From Clytia hemisphaerica (Eukaryota > Cnidaria > Hydrozoa > Leptothecata > Clytiidae), in contig CACVBU010000501.1 in the NCBI GenBank assembly GCA_902728285.1, positions 451,349 to 515,348 on the forward strand: 64,000 bases of DNA. The letters are read 5' to 3'. Every line of letters begins with the position of its first letter. The first letter of the stretch is position 1. The notes under the pieces were generated by a model. The model ran no database searches, had not been told where the DNA came from, and saw nothing but the letters and a program-made list of their open reading frames with translations. Positions 35,183 through 45,457 of the stretch are shown here, one piece after another. The position numbers and the translations under genes are program-made.

Positions 35183-38100
35183 GCTTAACAAATGGATTTG
35201 AAAGGGAAGATGAAAGCATGACATTTGAAATCCCCAGTGATGCAAATGGCGGATCAAATTATGAAAGTGTCAGTTCCAACAATGAAAATGACAGTTCAAT
35301 TGATGGAAGCGAAGACTCTTCCAGTGAGGTGGGAAAAACAAGTTATTTGTCAACCTTTCTAACCTTAAAGGCAAAAGCGATACTTATAGTAGGGGTCGGA
35401 TTTGGTGGCACTTCCATGGTATACTCTGAAATACATGCTGATGTCAGCCCGAAAGCTGATTGGCTTAACCGACAGTTATACGCGGTTTAAGAGTATAGCT
35501 AAAACTTTGTTATGTTTTCAACAGTAAACAAAAGTGAATGAAGACAAAATATAAACAAAAAGATTGCAAAGAAGTTTTCGAATAAATTCACAATAGAATG
35601 TCTTCATTTAAAAATAGAAACACTCGATTTCATTCAAAAGAAAAAGACATTCTTTTTTTATTTCAGTTTTATGTAAGTCTTTTTGTGTTGTTGTTGAACA
35701 TTATAGTAAATTGTATTCACTTTTTTGAATATATTTTTTGGAATTTAAAGTCACTTTTGGTTTTTGTTATGATCCAGCACTCCTAAATACTCCTCCGTAT
35801 GGATGTTTGTGCCAATGCTAGATCAGCATTTCATAAATATACCATGCGTCGTTCCCTTTAAGCTGGAAAAATTTTCTCATTTAAGCTTTCTTAGATATTA
35901 TGTTTCCATTGTGTTGAAACTGAAAATTTCTAAAATTCCTACTTGCTAACTTATTGAACAGTAGTCATGGCTAGGGTAAACAATTATCTTCAGTCTGGTA
36001 AAGTTTTTATAGCATGGTAAAAAAGGCATATGTCAGCATATTGTTTTAGTAATTAAGAGATTTCTTGCTAAAATTTCATTGTTATGAAGAACAAAGTTTT
36101 TATCTTAATATTTTCAGGAAGAAGAAACGTTTGCTATCAGACAGCGACAGAAAGTCAAAGAATTGTCACCACTTCAAAAGTGCCTGTCAGTTGTGTTGCG
36201 GATTGTCTTCTTATTTCAAGTTCACACTTTCATTTCAAATGCATCAATTCTATTGTTATTGGGTGCTTTGCGATCAATTTTCCTTTTCATCATTTCAATG
36301 TTTGGTTTACAAATGCTTCAAAGATTCGTAGATGTTTTTCCAACAACTTTATACTCAGCCTATAAAATGGCTGGCATATCAGTTGATGACTTTGAAAAGT
36401 GGGTTGTCTGTCCAAAGTGCAACTCTCTTTACAAATTTGAAAAGTGTTTTGTAGAAAGAGATAAGATAAAAGTATCAAAAAACTGTTCTTCTAAAGTGTC
36501 GTTCAAAAAGGATCAACTCTGTAATACAAGACTGTTGAATTCAAAGACTGGTACAAATGGTACCAAAATCTTATATCCACGAAAGGAATACTGTTCTCGT
36601 AAAATCAGCGCAACAGTTGAAAAATTTCTTGAAAGGCCAGGTTTCGAAAAGCTGTTACTTCAGAAACGAATTGTTTCTGACTCTGATGATGAGCTAAATG
36701 ACATATATGATGGTAAAATCTGGAAAACATTTAAAGGAGATGATGGGCAATTGTTTTTTACTGATCCTAGAAACTTAGGTCTAATGATGAATATAGACTG
36801 GTTCCAACCATTTAGTAATTCTGAATACAGTCTTGGAATAATATACATGGTCATTTTGAACCTTCCTAGAAAAGAACGCTTCAAGTATGATAACCTGATT
36901 GTTTGTGGCATCATACCCGGTCCAAAAGAACCTTCTTTACATGTTAACACTTTCTTGGGTCCAATTGTTGATGACTTGCACACCGGTTGGAATGGTGTTT
37001 TACTGAATGACGATAGCACGCATGGAAAAAGTTTATACAAATACGCATTGATCAGTTTATCAAGTGACATCCCTGCAACCAGAAAATGTTGTGGATTCCT
37101 TGGATTTAATGCAAATCTTGGTAAGTTAAATATTTTAGGTAAAGAAATTTGCTTTCCCACTTATCTTTCTCAAAAGAAATTGAAATAACTTCGAGTTTTG
37201 AGCTTATCCTAAGTATTGAAAACTTAAAAATCCGATAAGATTATTTTTTATTGCCATACAGGAAAATCTAATTGAAGCTCAATATGCATAGCATAGTTTT
37301 CACTCTTAAATTTAGGCTTAATTGCTGTATACTTAGAATCTTTTACCTTTAGGATGTAGCAAGTGTTTCAAGAGATTTCCAAGAGGAAGATTTCCTAACA
37401 ACAAACCAGACTACTCGGGGTTTAATTTCAAGAAGTGGATTCCACGCACTGGGAACATTCACAAAGCATCCGCACTATTGGTTGAAAAACAGGCTTCCAA
37501 CAAAACTTCCAAATGTAAATTGGAGAAGAAATACAGTGCAAGATATTCAAAGCTCTTTGACTTACCATATTTTGATCCAATCACCATGCATGTAATCGAT
37601 CCAATGCATAACCTCTTATTAGGTAAGATTTTAATCTTTCTTAATTTCAATCTGAATATAATTCAGTAAAGATAAGAAGAAGAAGACAAAGAAGAACAAA
37701 CATAAAAAAAAACGAAGCCCTTGTATTGTATCCTTTCATATTTTAAGCAGATCAAGATTTTGTTTAAGATTTTAAAAACAAATCTTCCTGCAAGCCAAAT
37801 TTGTTTCACGGCTTGTTTCAATCTACTATGAATATTTTTATTTCCACTACTTAGGAACAGGGAAACTCCTCATCAAAATTTGGTTAAAAACAGGGACAAT
37901 TACTGAAGAACAGCTCTACAGAATTGACAATCTACAGCAACACATTAAAGTTCCACATGGTCAAACGAAACTCCCAAGGAAAATTTCGAAATACTACAAA
38001 AGGTTAAAGGCAGAGGAATGTAAAGCCTTTGTGCTTGTATACTCCCTCTATTGCTGCAAAAGGTTGCTTGGTAGAAGAAAGTATCAAAACCTTTACAAAT

Positions 38101-39005
38101 ATGTTCGTGCGTGTAAGATACTCTGTCAAAAATCCATAACAATCAATCAAGTTACACAAGCCCACAATCTCCTCAAACTCTTCTTAAATGATTTTGTTAA
38201 TCTTTACGGGGCTGAACATTGTACCCCCAACATGCACCTCCACCTACACCTTAAAGAATGTATTGAAAATTTTGGGCCTGTTTACTCATTTTGGTGTTTT
38301 TCCTTTGAGCGCTTCAATGGCACACTTGGCAGCTACCACACCAATAATTATAACATCGTAGGCACTTACATGAAGAAGGTTGTCTTCCATCAATGTGTCA
38401 AGTCCTTGAATCACAGCTCGTATTTCGCCTTTTTCAAGTCAAAACCTGACGATATTGTTACTCTTGACAAAATTCACAAAGAAAGATATCATTTTTCAAA
38501 TGACGATCATGCATTCTTAACTAGCTTGTTTCCAGAGGGGACAAAAGTGTCAAGATTTGCAACGTGCCTCAAATTAATGACTTTTAATGGTTGTAGGTAC
38601 ACATCAGTTGAACAGCGAGGAGGAAATTCGCCTGATCGTTTTATTATTGCCCCAGCTGTGAATTCATCAACTGGAGCTGAAGAGTTTCGCCCAGCTGAAA
38701 TTGTCAAACTGTTTAAGGTGGAACTGCTAAGACAAGACGGTAGAAAAGAAGTTGACCATATTGCTGAATGTCGCTGGTTTGCCCGCCATCCCTACCAAGA
38801 GGAATTTGGTTATGGTTGTCCGATGAAAGTTTGGAACACCATATATGAGCATTGGGATTTCAACGTTTTCATAAAATTGTCCAGTGTTCGTTCAAAGTTC
38901 ATCGCTGTTCAGAAAAAAAGATGTAGATTTTTCAAAAATCATCCCATGTACAAGAAGAGAAGACGCACCGAATCAGATACTGTAAACTTCGTCCTCCCTG
39001 TGTAA
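35183..39005 (+). CDS. TNP2-family (CACTA/EnSpm) transposase, four exons, uninterrupted
   Basis: Exons 35183-35328, 36118-37120, 37353-37622 and 37855-39005 (TAA) join in phases 0, 1 and 1 with good splice sites (TTTTCAG, CTTTAG, ACTTAG; GTAAGT, GTAAGA). The product has at least 850 residues with no stop. Exon 1 is acidic and serine-rich. Exon 2 has a Cys cluster (WVVCPKCNSLYKFEKC) and the TNP2 signatures IDWFQPFSNSEYSLG, LNLPRKERFKYDNLIVCGI and PGPKEPSLHVNTFLGPIVDD. Exon 3 has GCSKCFKRFPRG and IDPMHNLLLG, including a likely catalytic Asp. Exon 4 has TPNMHLHLHLKE and FWCFSFERFNGTLGSYHTNN. These are hallmarks of the cut-and-paste CACTA superfamily. Exon 1 enters in phase 1, so a 5' exon may be missing unless translation starts at ATG 35218. 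No CACT-type ends were found, so it could be an active element with unseen ends or a domesticated copy. Confidence 0.85.
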
Positions 39006-39636
39006 AGAAAACATATATTCCACTTTGCTGATTTTTCAATATTACAATTTTGTCGCTTATATAGACCATAAGTCATGGTATGAACTTTTAAATCATTTGA
39101 TGACAGGTTTCAGCTTTTGGATGAGTTATGCTACACTGAAAAAAAAAACTTTCAATCACTCGGAATTTCCTTTAAAAAAATTCAATAAACTATGATATTG
39201 CCCAATTTTGTTAAATTTTGATATGCCCAGTTAAATTTGACGTAGTTTTTTTAATTAAAATCTGCACTAAAACGTTACAAATAATCCTACACTTATGTAC
39301 CATTCAATGTCCAATTCCGATCATTTTTATGCACCTCGTGTGGTATGGTGTTTTATCAGCAATGTTCAGTATTGAAACAAGTAATATTTATCACTCTTTG
39401 TGATCAATAGAAATAACGTCAATAGACAGTTGCTTTCCCCTAACTCCCTCTCTCCCTTTGTCACTGCCTACCTACTATTTGGAAGGCCCTAACTTTTTGC
39501 TATATTGAAAACTTTGATTATGATTTATTTTCTTTATTTTAATTTTAATTTGTCACTTTGTGGAAATTATATTTTAAAAATTCAAAACGGTGAAAACAAA
39601 CCACCTCTAGCTTGTGTCTTACTTGGATAGGAACTA

Positions 39637-39721
39637 CCTTAAGGGAACTAATTTTCGCGGTAGCTAATTTTTAGGTGTCTACCACGAAAATTAGCTACCG
39701 CGAAAAGTAGTTCCCTTAAGG
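39637..39721. mobile_element. Very short MITE-like palindrome, 85 bp, TA duplication
   Basis: CCTTAAGGGAACTAATTTTC runs into CGCGGTAGCTAATTTTT, and the second half is the complement, so almost the whole element is one hairpin. TA flanks both ends (39635-39636, 39722-39723). It has the same CCTTAAGGG ends as the TTTGGCGG elements but the word TTTTCGCGG. Confidence 0.8.
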
Positions 39722-39773
39722 TACTTTTATAATTACTTTAAAGGAACCATCTCTTTTGCAATTTGTCAGACTA

Positions 39774-39904
39774 CGCCATATATTTGATATTATATTTTGT
39801 TATTTTATTTCATTTCAGCTAGATATACATACAGATATACATATTATTGTTCTGGGTTTAATAATTGCTTTATCACGGAATCTTGCCATTTCAATTATTT
39901 GGCG
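39774..39904 (+). repeat. 5' LTR
   Basis: 131 bp, begins CGCCATATATTTGATATT and ends ATTATTTGGCG. The ends form a 5-bp inverted pair (CGCCA/TGGCG) instead of the usual TG..CA. I find no difference from the 3' copy. This is unusually short for a Gypsy LTR. Confidence 0.88.
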
Positions 39905-39985
39905 TGGTGACAGCACGAAACGATCCTCCGCCATCTTCACAAGATAGACATACTGTAATTGTACCACAGAAACCCAGACTTTAAT

Positions 39986-42900
39986 ATGGCTAGCTTTAAA
40001 CCACCAAAGCAATGGGTGTTAACTGAACAAGAGACAATCACTTCCTTTGCAAGTTGGCAAAGCAATATTATTTACCATCTGAGTCTGAACAATGAATTTG
40101 CTCAGTTCATCGAACCGACTGCTGCTTGGCAAAAGCAATCCGTTACAAACAGGGGTCTCGCCAACGACCCAAATACAGTTCCAGAAAACCGCAGACGAAC
40201 CGCTTTGCAAAAGAACATACTCCTTGATCAAATGCTGGGACTAATAGCACAATTCTCGCCTTCATTATTACGCTCGGACATCATCAAACGTAGCACCAGT
40301 CTTCAATGGATATGGCAGAGAATCAGAAAGCACTACTCATTTTGCCAGTCTGAAGTTAACTTTTTAAAACTTTCGACTATCAAACGCCAAGAAGGAGAAA
40401 GATTTGAGACATTATTCCAAAGAATCGTTGCCCATATTGAGGACAATTTACTAACAACAGAATCAGGGTTAACGCATGACGGAGCCCTGGTAACAGAAAA
40501 CGAAGAAATGTCCCCAACCACTGAGAGACTAGCCGTATATCTATGGCTAAATTTGATTGACGAACGTCTTCCATCTTATGTCGCTAGAGTATTTGCTCAC
40601 GATCTACAATCACGCTCGCTAAAGGATATCCAACCACAGATATGTGCGGCAATGGACTCCTTACTTACCGAATTAAATGTCCAAGAGGATATTCAAGTCA
40701 ACTACTCACGCTCGAGCTACAACAATCGCCGTTATCCTGGAAAACCAAGTCAACGAAATTCACATCCTCAAAAATCACATCAAAAGTCGAAAACCTGCAT
40801 TCTGTGTAAGGCTGCAAGTCGACCCTACCAAGGACATGATGTTTCCACATGCTGGTTCATCAGTAAATTTGACAAGAAGGAGATCGCAAGCGCACTAGCT
40901 GTTGAAGTAGATCCTGGTAACGATCTTGAAGATCCTCTAGATCACAGTGACGTCAAATCGTGTACATCAGCGCCTCCACCCGACAAACTCGAACAAGGTA
41001 CATCCATCGCTCGAGTTCAATCCAACTCATCGCCATTCTTCTACGCGTTTCTGAAACACCATACATGTCGCGTAGTTATTGACACGGGCGCCACATCCTC
41101 GTTAGTTTCTGCTGATTTTATCGCAAGAGCAGGGATCAAACTAACTCCTACATCTCATGCTGCTCGTCAAATTGATAAGACTCCTCTCAACCTCCTCGGC
41201 GAAGCAAAGTTTAAATTATTTTTTGGCGATTATGAACTTCCTATTGAGGCATTAGTGACTGAATCATTAGATTGCGACATCCTTGCAGGTGTCCCTTTCT
41301 GCAAGTCTAACAACATCGACGTGCATCTTGGTACAGAAGAGATCTCGTTAAACCAGAAACGCATACCGTATGGTTCAAGACCCAATTCCATTCAACACGA
41401 CATCTACCGAGTCCAATCAACTGTTTTACGAAATGATTCCACATCCGTTGTGTACCCAGGAGAATTCCTTGAGATTCATAACCAAGCAATTTCACATTAC
41501 GAAGGTGAGGTTGCTATCGAACCTAGAACTGACTCGCCAGCCAATGGTAATTGGCCACCACCTACTATCTCTCGTGTGATTAATGGAACGGTCAGAATTC
41601 CAAACGAAACGAACTCTCCTGTCTATGTATCCAAGTCACAACACATTGCAACTATACGACGTGTCACAACACCAACACCGCCAACACCTTTTCATCAGTC
41701 TGAAGTCATCTCTCCAGCTTCTAAACAACTGATCACAGACTGCAAACCGAAATCCATCCTTTTTTCCAGCAATATCTTAGTCGATCCTGACAGTCAATTG
41801 ACACCTAGTGAGAAGGGACAATTTCTCCAACTACATAAAGACTACGACAATGTCTTTAACCCACAATTCGGTGTCTATAACGACAACAGTGGAAGAATAC
41901 GTGCCAAACTCAATTTCGGTAATGTTGACCCTCCTCCACGAAAACCAAAGTTACCGTTCTACAACCACACTCAGTTACAACAACTACAGGAGGAAGCCGA
42001 TAAGTTGGAAGCCCTGGGAGTACTCGCAAAACCTGAAGACGTGGGTGTCGACGTACAGTTTGCTTCTCCAAGTCTACTCGTAAAGAAACCAGACGGCTCC
42101 TTTCGATTCTGCACTGCTTTCAACGAATTGTGTCAGTACACGAAAGTCTTACCTGTCGCTTCTCAAAGCTGCGATGACGTCCTACGCCGTTTGTCATCGT
42201 GGAAGTACTTAATCAAGACCGACCTCACCAAAAGTTTCTTTCAAATTCCTTTAGATTCCGCTTCCATACCGTATCTAGGAACAGTAACACCGTTTAAAGG
42301 ACTGCGTATCTACCTTCGTTCCGCTATGGGTATGCCAGGCTCTTCGGAACATTTGCAAGAACTGACATCCCGTGTTCTTGGTGATTTTATCCAAGAAGGA
42401 TTTGTTACTGTCCTTGCCGACGACCTTCACGTTGGAGGAAACACTATCCAAGAGACATATATTAATTGGTCCCGCGTAATCCATCGATTGAGAGAGAACA
42501 ACCTTACTCTCTCGGCCAGTAAAACCGTAATCTGCCCCAAATCTACCACCGTGCTTGGATGGAGATGGACATCCGGACAGCTGTCTGTCACTCCTCACAA
42601 GATCTCGCCTTTGGTTGCATCAGCACCACCCACAACGTGCACTGCTATGCGTTCTTATATCGGTGCATACAAAGCAATCGCTAGATGTATCCCTCGACAC
42701 TCATCGCTGTTATCGCCACTAGAAGCAATCATCAAAAACATGGACGGTTCTCAGAAAATCAATTGGTCACCTGAGGACTTAGCTCATTTCAAGTCATCTC
42801 AAGATGCTCTCAAATCACCAAGCATCCTTACCATCCCGACTCCTGATGATCAACTTATCATGACTGTCGATGCCGCTCCAGTGAACAATGGTATTGGTGC

Positions 42901-43600
42901 CACCCTCTACATCCTACGAGACAACAAACGTTCTCTTGCAGACAACTTCAGCCTCAAACTGAAGGAGCACCAGTACGGATGGCAGCCTTGCGAACATGAG
43001 GCTCTAGCCATAACTGCGGGTGTGAAACACTTCTCACCGTACATCCGCGAATCCAAAAACCCTTTACAACTTCTTTCGGACAATAAGCCGTGTGTCCAGG
43101 CATTTGCCAAGTTGAAGCAAGGACATTTTTCAGCATCATCACGAGTATCTACGTTTTTAGCGTGTCTGAGCAACTACCCCATCACAATGTGCCATCTTAA
43201 GGGAACGTCAAACCCGACCAGCGATTTTTCATCAAGACATCCTCAAGAGTGCTCTGATTCCTCGTGTCAGATCTGCAAATTCGTTAACGATACTGCATCC
43301 TCTGTTGTTGCATCCGTCCAGGTATCTGACGTTCTATCTGGTCAAGCTCGTATGCCATTCTTGAATTCAAACGCATGGAGATCAGCTCAGCATGACTGCA
43401 ACGATCTTCGTCGTACCTACGCACATCTGTCCAAAGGAACCCGACCTTCTCGAAAAACCAGAAACATCCGAAATTTGCGGCGGTACCTTCAAGTTGCTTC
43501 CATTAGTTCCGATGGATTGCTGATTCACCGCAAACAAGATCCATATTTGCAGAGCGAAAGCTCATCATCGTATCTCAACAGATTCTACCGGGACTCTTAA
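39986..43600 (+). CDS. Gag-protease-RT-RNase H polyprotein of the LTR retrotransposon
   Basis: About 1,200 residues from ATG 39986, the first ATG of the frame. In order: a gag-like helical region; a zinc knuckle C-x2-C-x9-H-x4-C (CILCKAASRPYQGHDVSTC); an aspartic protease (VVIDTGATSSLVSADF); reverse transcriptase with the first Asp in IKTDLTKSFFQIPLD and the catalytic pair in VLADDLHVGG; and RNase H with its acidic residues in MTVDAAPVNNGIGATLY, EHEALAI, LLSDNKPC and NPTSDFSSRHP. The usual YxDD is LADD here, which appears to be a lineage feature since all else is intact. The frame ends at TAA 43598-43600, just before the integrase zinc finger continues one frame back. Assembly into a particle and reverse transcription in the cytoplasm are inferred from family knowledge. 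Confidence 0.88.
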   Translation: MASFKPPKQWVLTEQETITSFASWQSNIIYHLSLNNEFAQFIEPTAAWQKQSVTNRGLANDPNTVPENRRRTALQKNILLDQMLGLIAQFSPSLLRSDIIKRSTSLQWIWQRIRKHYSFCQSEVNFLKLSTIKRQEGERFETLFQRIVAHIEDNLLTTESGLTHDGALVTENEEMSPTTERLAVYLWLNLIDERLPSYVARVFAHDLQSRSLKDIQPQICAAMDSLLTELNVQEDIQVNYSRSSYNNRRYPGKPSQRNSHPQKSHQKSKTCILCKAASRPYQGHDVSTCWFISKFDKKEIASALAVEVDPGNDLEDPLDHSDVKSCTSAPPPDKLEQGTSIARVQSNSSPFFYAFLKHHTCRVVIDTGATSSLVSADFIARAGIKLTPTSHAARQIDKTPLNLLGEAKFKLFFGDYELPIEALVTESLDCDILAGVPFCKSNNIDVHLGTEEISLNQKRIPYGSRPNSIQHDIYRVQSTVLRNDSTSVVYPGEFLEIHNQAISHYEGEVAIEPRTDSPANGNWPPPTISRVINGTVRIPNETNSPVYVSKSQHIATIRRVTTPTPPTPFHQSEVISPASKQLITDCKPKSILFSSNILVDPDSQLTPSEKGQFLQLHKDYDNVFNPQFGVYNDNSGRIRAKLNFGNVDPPPRKPKLPFYNHTQLQQLQEEADKLEALGVLAKPEDVGVDVQFASPSLLVKKPDGSFRFCTAFNELCQYTKVLPVASQSCDDVLRRLSSWKYLIKTDLTKSFFQIPLDSASIPYLGTVTPFKGLRIYLRSAMGMPGSSEHLQELTSRVLGDFIQEGFVTVLADDLHVGGNTIQETYINWSRVIHRLRENNLTLSASKTVICPKSTTVLGWRWTSGQLSVTPHKISPLVASAPPTTCTAMRSYIGAYKAIARCIPRHSSLLSPLEAIIKNMDGSQKINWSPEDLAHFKSSQDALKSPSILTIPTPDDQLIMTVDAAPVNNGIGATLYILRDNKRSLADNFSLKLKEHQYGWQPCEHEALAITAGVKHFSPYIRESKNPLQLLSDNKPCVQAFAKLKQGHFSASSRVSTFLACLSNYPITMCHLKGTSNPTSDFSSRHPQECSDSSCQICKFVNDTASSVVASVQVSDVLSGQARMPFLNSNAWRSAQHDCNDLRRTYAHLSKGTRPSRKTRNIRNLRRYLQVASISSDGLLIHRKQDPYLQSESSSSYLNRFYRDS

Positions 43601-44742
43601 CAGCGTTACACCTACACTTCAGACACGCCACTCGTAACCAACTGCTTCAACTCTTCAACCGCTATTTCTATGCTTTGAACTGTGACGACGCAGTCAAAAA
43701 CACCGTTACCAACTGCGCCCAATGTACCTCACTCCAACGACTTCCCAAGGAACTCGTGCAACAAAGTTCCTCACCATCACCAAAATCTCCCGGCGAACAG
43801 TTTGCTTCTGACGTTATCCGACGTGCCAAACAGAAAATTCTGCTAACTCGTGACGTACATTCATCCTTCACGACGGCCACAACCATTCCAGATGAAACCG
43901 CTGACTCCCTTCGTGCATCACTGATCTCTACAACATCACTCGTTCGCAAGGATCAATGCTTTATTAGAGTCGACAACGCCCCAGGATTCCAAGCGCTCCA
44001 CAATGACGGGATCCTTCATCAACATGGGATCACCATTGATCTTGGACGTATCAAAAATCCGAACAAAAACCCGGTAGCTGAGAGAGCCGTTCAAGAACTT
44101 GAGGAAGAGCTTTTGCGAATCAATCCATCCGGTAAAGCCGTTTCATTCTCCGAGCTATCATTGGCTGTAAACACCATCAATTCACGAATACGCAACCGAG
44201 GACTCTCAGCCAAAGAAATCTTGTTCCGTCGCGATCAGATCACTGGAGAAAGTCTTGATATTGACGACAACCATCTCAGTAACCAACAAAAGGAATACCG
44301 TCATCGTAATCACGCTGCTAGTGCCCTTTCGAAAATCAAGGGACATCCAATAAAGTTACCAACAAAATCCATCCATGTTGGAGATCTTGTCTATATTAAA
44401 AACGATAAAGACAAGTTCAAAGCGCGTGAACGTTATATAGTGATGCAAATCAGAAATAGTGTCGCTATAATCCAGAAGATCAACGGTTCCTCATTTATGT
44501 CGAGACGGTACGAGGTGCCTTTAACATCAATCTACCCAGTCCAGCCTGAAGAAATATCTTTCCGTCCACAAAATCCGACCATCGAAAGCGAATCCGATGA
44601 AGACGAAGACGAAGATGAAGACGTATCACCATCCGATAATGATGACATCGCAAACGAGAACGAAGCCCCGGTCGCTGCTCGACCACAACGTAATCGACGT
44701 GAGCCTCGTTGGCTCCTGGACGATATCTGGGACCGATCATGA
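43507..44742 (+). CDS. Integrase part of the polyprotein, in the -1 frame
   Basis: This frame is open from 43507 to TGA at 44740-44742 and overlaps the preceding ORF by 94 nt. It encodes the H-H-C-C zinc finger (LHLHFRHATRN, then TNCAQCTSL), a DDE core (FASDVIRR, RVDNAPGFQ, PNKNPVAERAVQELEE) and a C-terminal domain with an acidic tail ending WLLDDIWDRS. The finger joins the polyprotein only if the frame moves by -1 near 43560-43570. No obvious slippery heptamer is present, so either a single indel in this copy or an unrecognised frameshift site is possible. All catalytic residues are present. Confidence 0.82.
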   Translation, partial: FRWIADSPQTRSIFAERKLIIVSQQILPGLLTALHLHFRHATRNQLLQLFNRYFYALNCDDAVKNTVTNCAQCTSLQRLPKELVQQSSSPSPKSPGEQFASDVIRRAKQKILLTRDVHSSFTTATTIPDETADSLRASLISTTSLVRKDQCFIRVDNAPGFQALHNDGILHQHGITIDLGRIKNPNKNPVAERAVQELEEELLRINPSGKAVSFSELSLAVNTINSRIRNRGLSAKEILFRRDQITGESLDIDDNHLSNQQKEYRHRNHAASALSKIKGHPIKLPTKSIHVGDLVYIKNDKDKFKARERYIVMQIRNSVAIIQKINGSSFMSRRYEVPLTSIYPVQPEEISFRPQNPTIESESDEDEDEDEDVSPSDNDDIANENEAPVAARPQRNRREPRWLLDDIWDRS

Positions 44743-45139
44743 GTCCATCACCGTTGTATATATTTAACTTGATATGAGTTATTGTTTCATTTCTTGATGC
44801 CAATCCATTGCTATATGGGCATTGAGTTATTACTTACTGGCGTTATTTTTTGCTGGTATTTGGTTATGTTCACTGAAATTGAGTTATTGTTATATGCTTG
44901 TATTGAGTTATTATTGTTTCACTGGCATCAAGTTATTGTTGAGCTATTATTTTGCTGGTATTGAAATTATGTTTCATTTGCTGGCATTGAATTGATGTTA
45001 TATTTGCTGGCATCATGTTGATATTATATTTACTGGTTATTGCTATTGGTACAATGGTTTTGTTATTGAGACATGTTATATGGTTTGTTGATTATTGATA
45101 CTTACACTATGTCAGCATAGGCTGAGTGGAAAGTGACCA
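44743..45139. other. Retrotransposon 3' non-coding region
   Basis: Sequence between integrase and the 3' LTR, with many loose repeats of GAGTTATTG and GCTGGCATT. A purine-rich stretch (GCTGAGTGGAAAGTGAC) just before the LTR is the candidate polypurine tract. Confidence 0.5.
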
Positions 45140-45270
45140 CGCCATATATTTGATATTATATTTTGTTATTTTATTTCATTTCAGCTAGATATACATACAG
45201 ATATACATATTATTGTTCTGGGTTTAATAATTGCTTTATCACGGAATCTTGCCATTTCAATTATTTGGCG
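45140..45270 (+). repeat. 3' LTR
   Basis: 131 bp, identical to the 5' LTR by eye. It ends 187 bp before the start codon of the pseudokinase gene and in the same orientation, so it could supply a promoter to that gene; this is inference. Confidence 0.88.
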
Positions 45271-45457
45271 CTACATTTTTTAGCTTCGTATATAAATATA
45301 TTTTCCAGCTAGTGGTTGAAAATTCGTACAAGTGTAATTAAAACTGTTTGAATCATTTCGATATGCCTTGAAGGATGGTGTTTTTAGTGTAAATCATTAA
45401 CAAATAATATTAATTTCCTATTATAGCAATAATAAAAAAGCAATAATAAAAAAGAAA

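Larger units (their letters stand above)
39774..45270 (+). mobile_element. Ty3/Gypsy-like LTR retrotransposon, nearly intact
   Basis: Two identical 131-bp direct repeats (39774-39904 and 45140-45270) flank gag, protease, reverse transcriptase, RNase H and integrase in Gypsy order. TGG follows the 5' LTR directly, as expected for a primer-binding site (TGGTGACAGCACGAAACG). The flanks share CTA (39771-39773 and 45271-45273), a short target duplication. LTR identity implies recent insertion. No envelope-like gene is present between integrase and the 3' LTR. Confidence 0.9.

Noticed and set aside
36062..36365. Alternative plus frames at the start of TNP2 exon 2
   Set aside because: Shadows; the frame continuing from exon 1 in phase 0 is the one with downstream motifs.
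36660..37160. 166-codon minus ORF
   Set aside because: Antisense of TNP2 exon 2, which has clear transposase motifs on plus.
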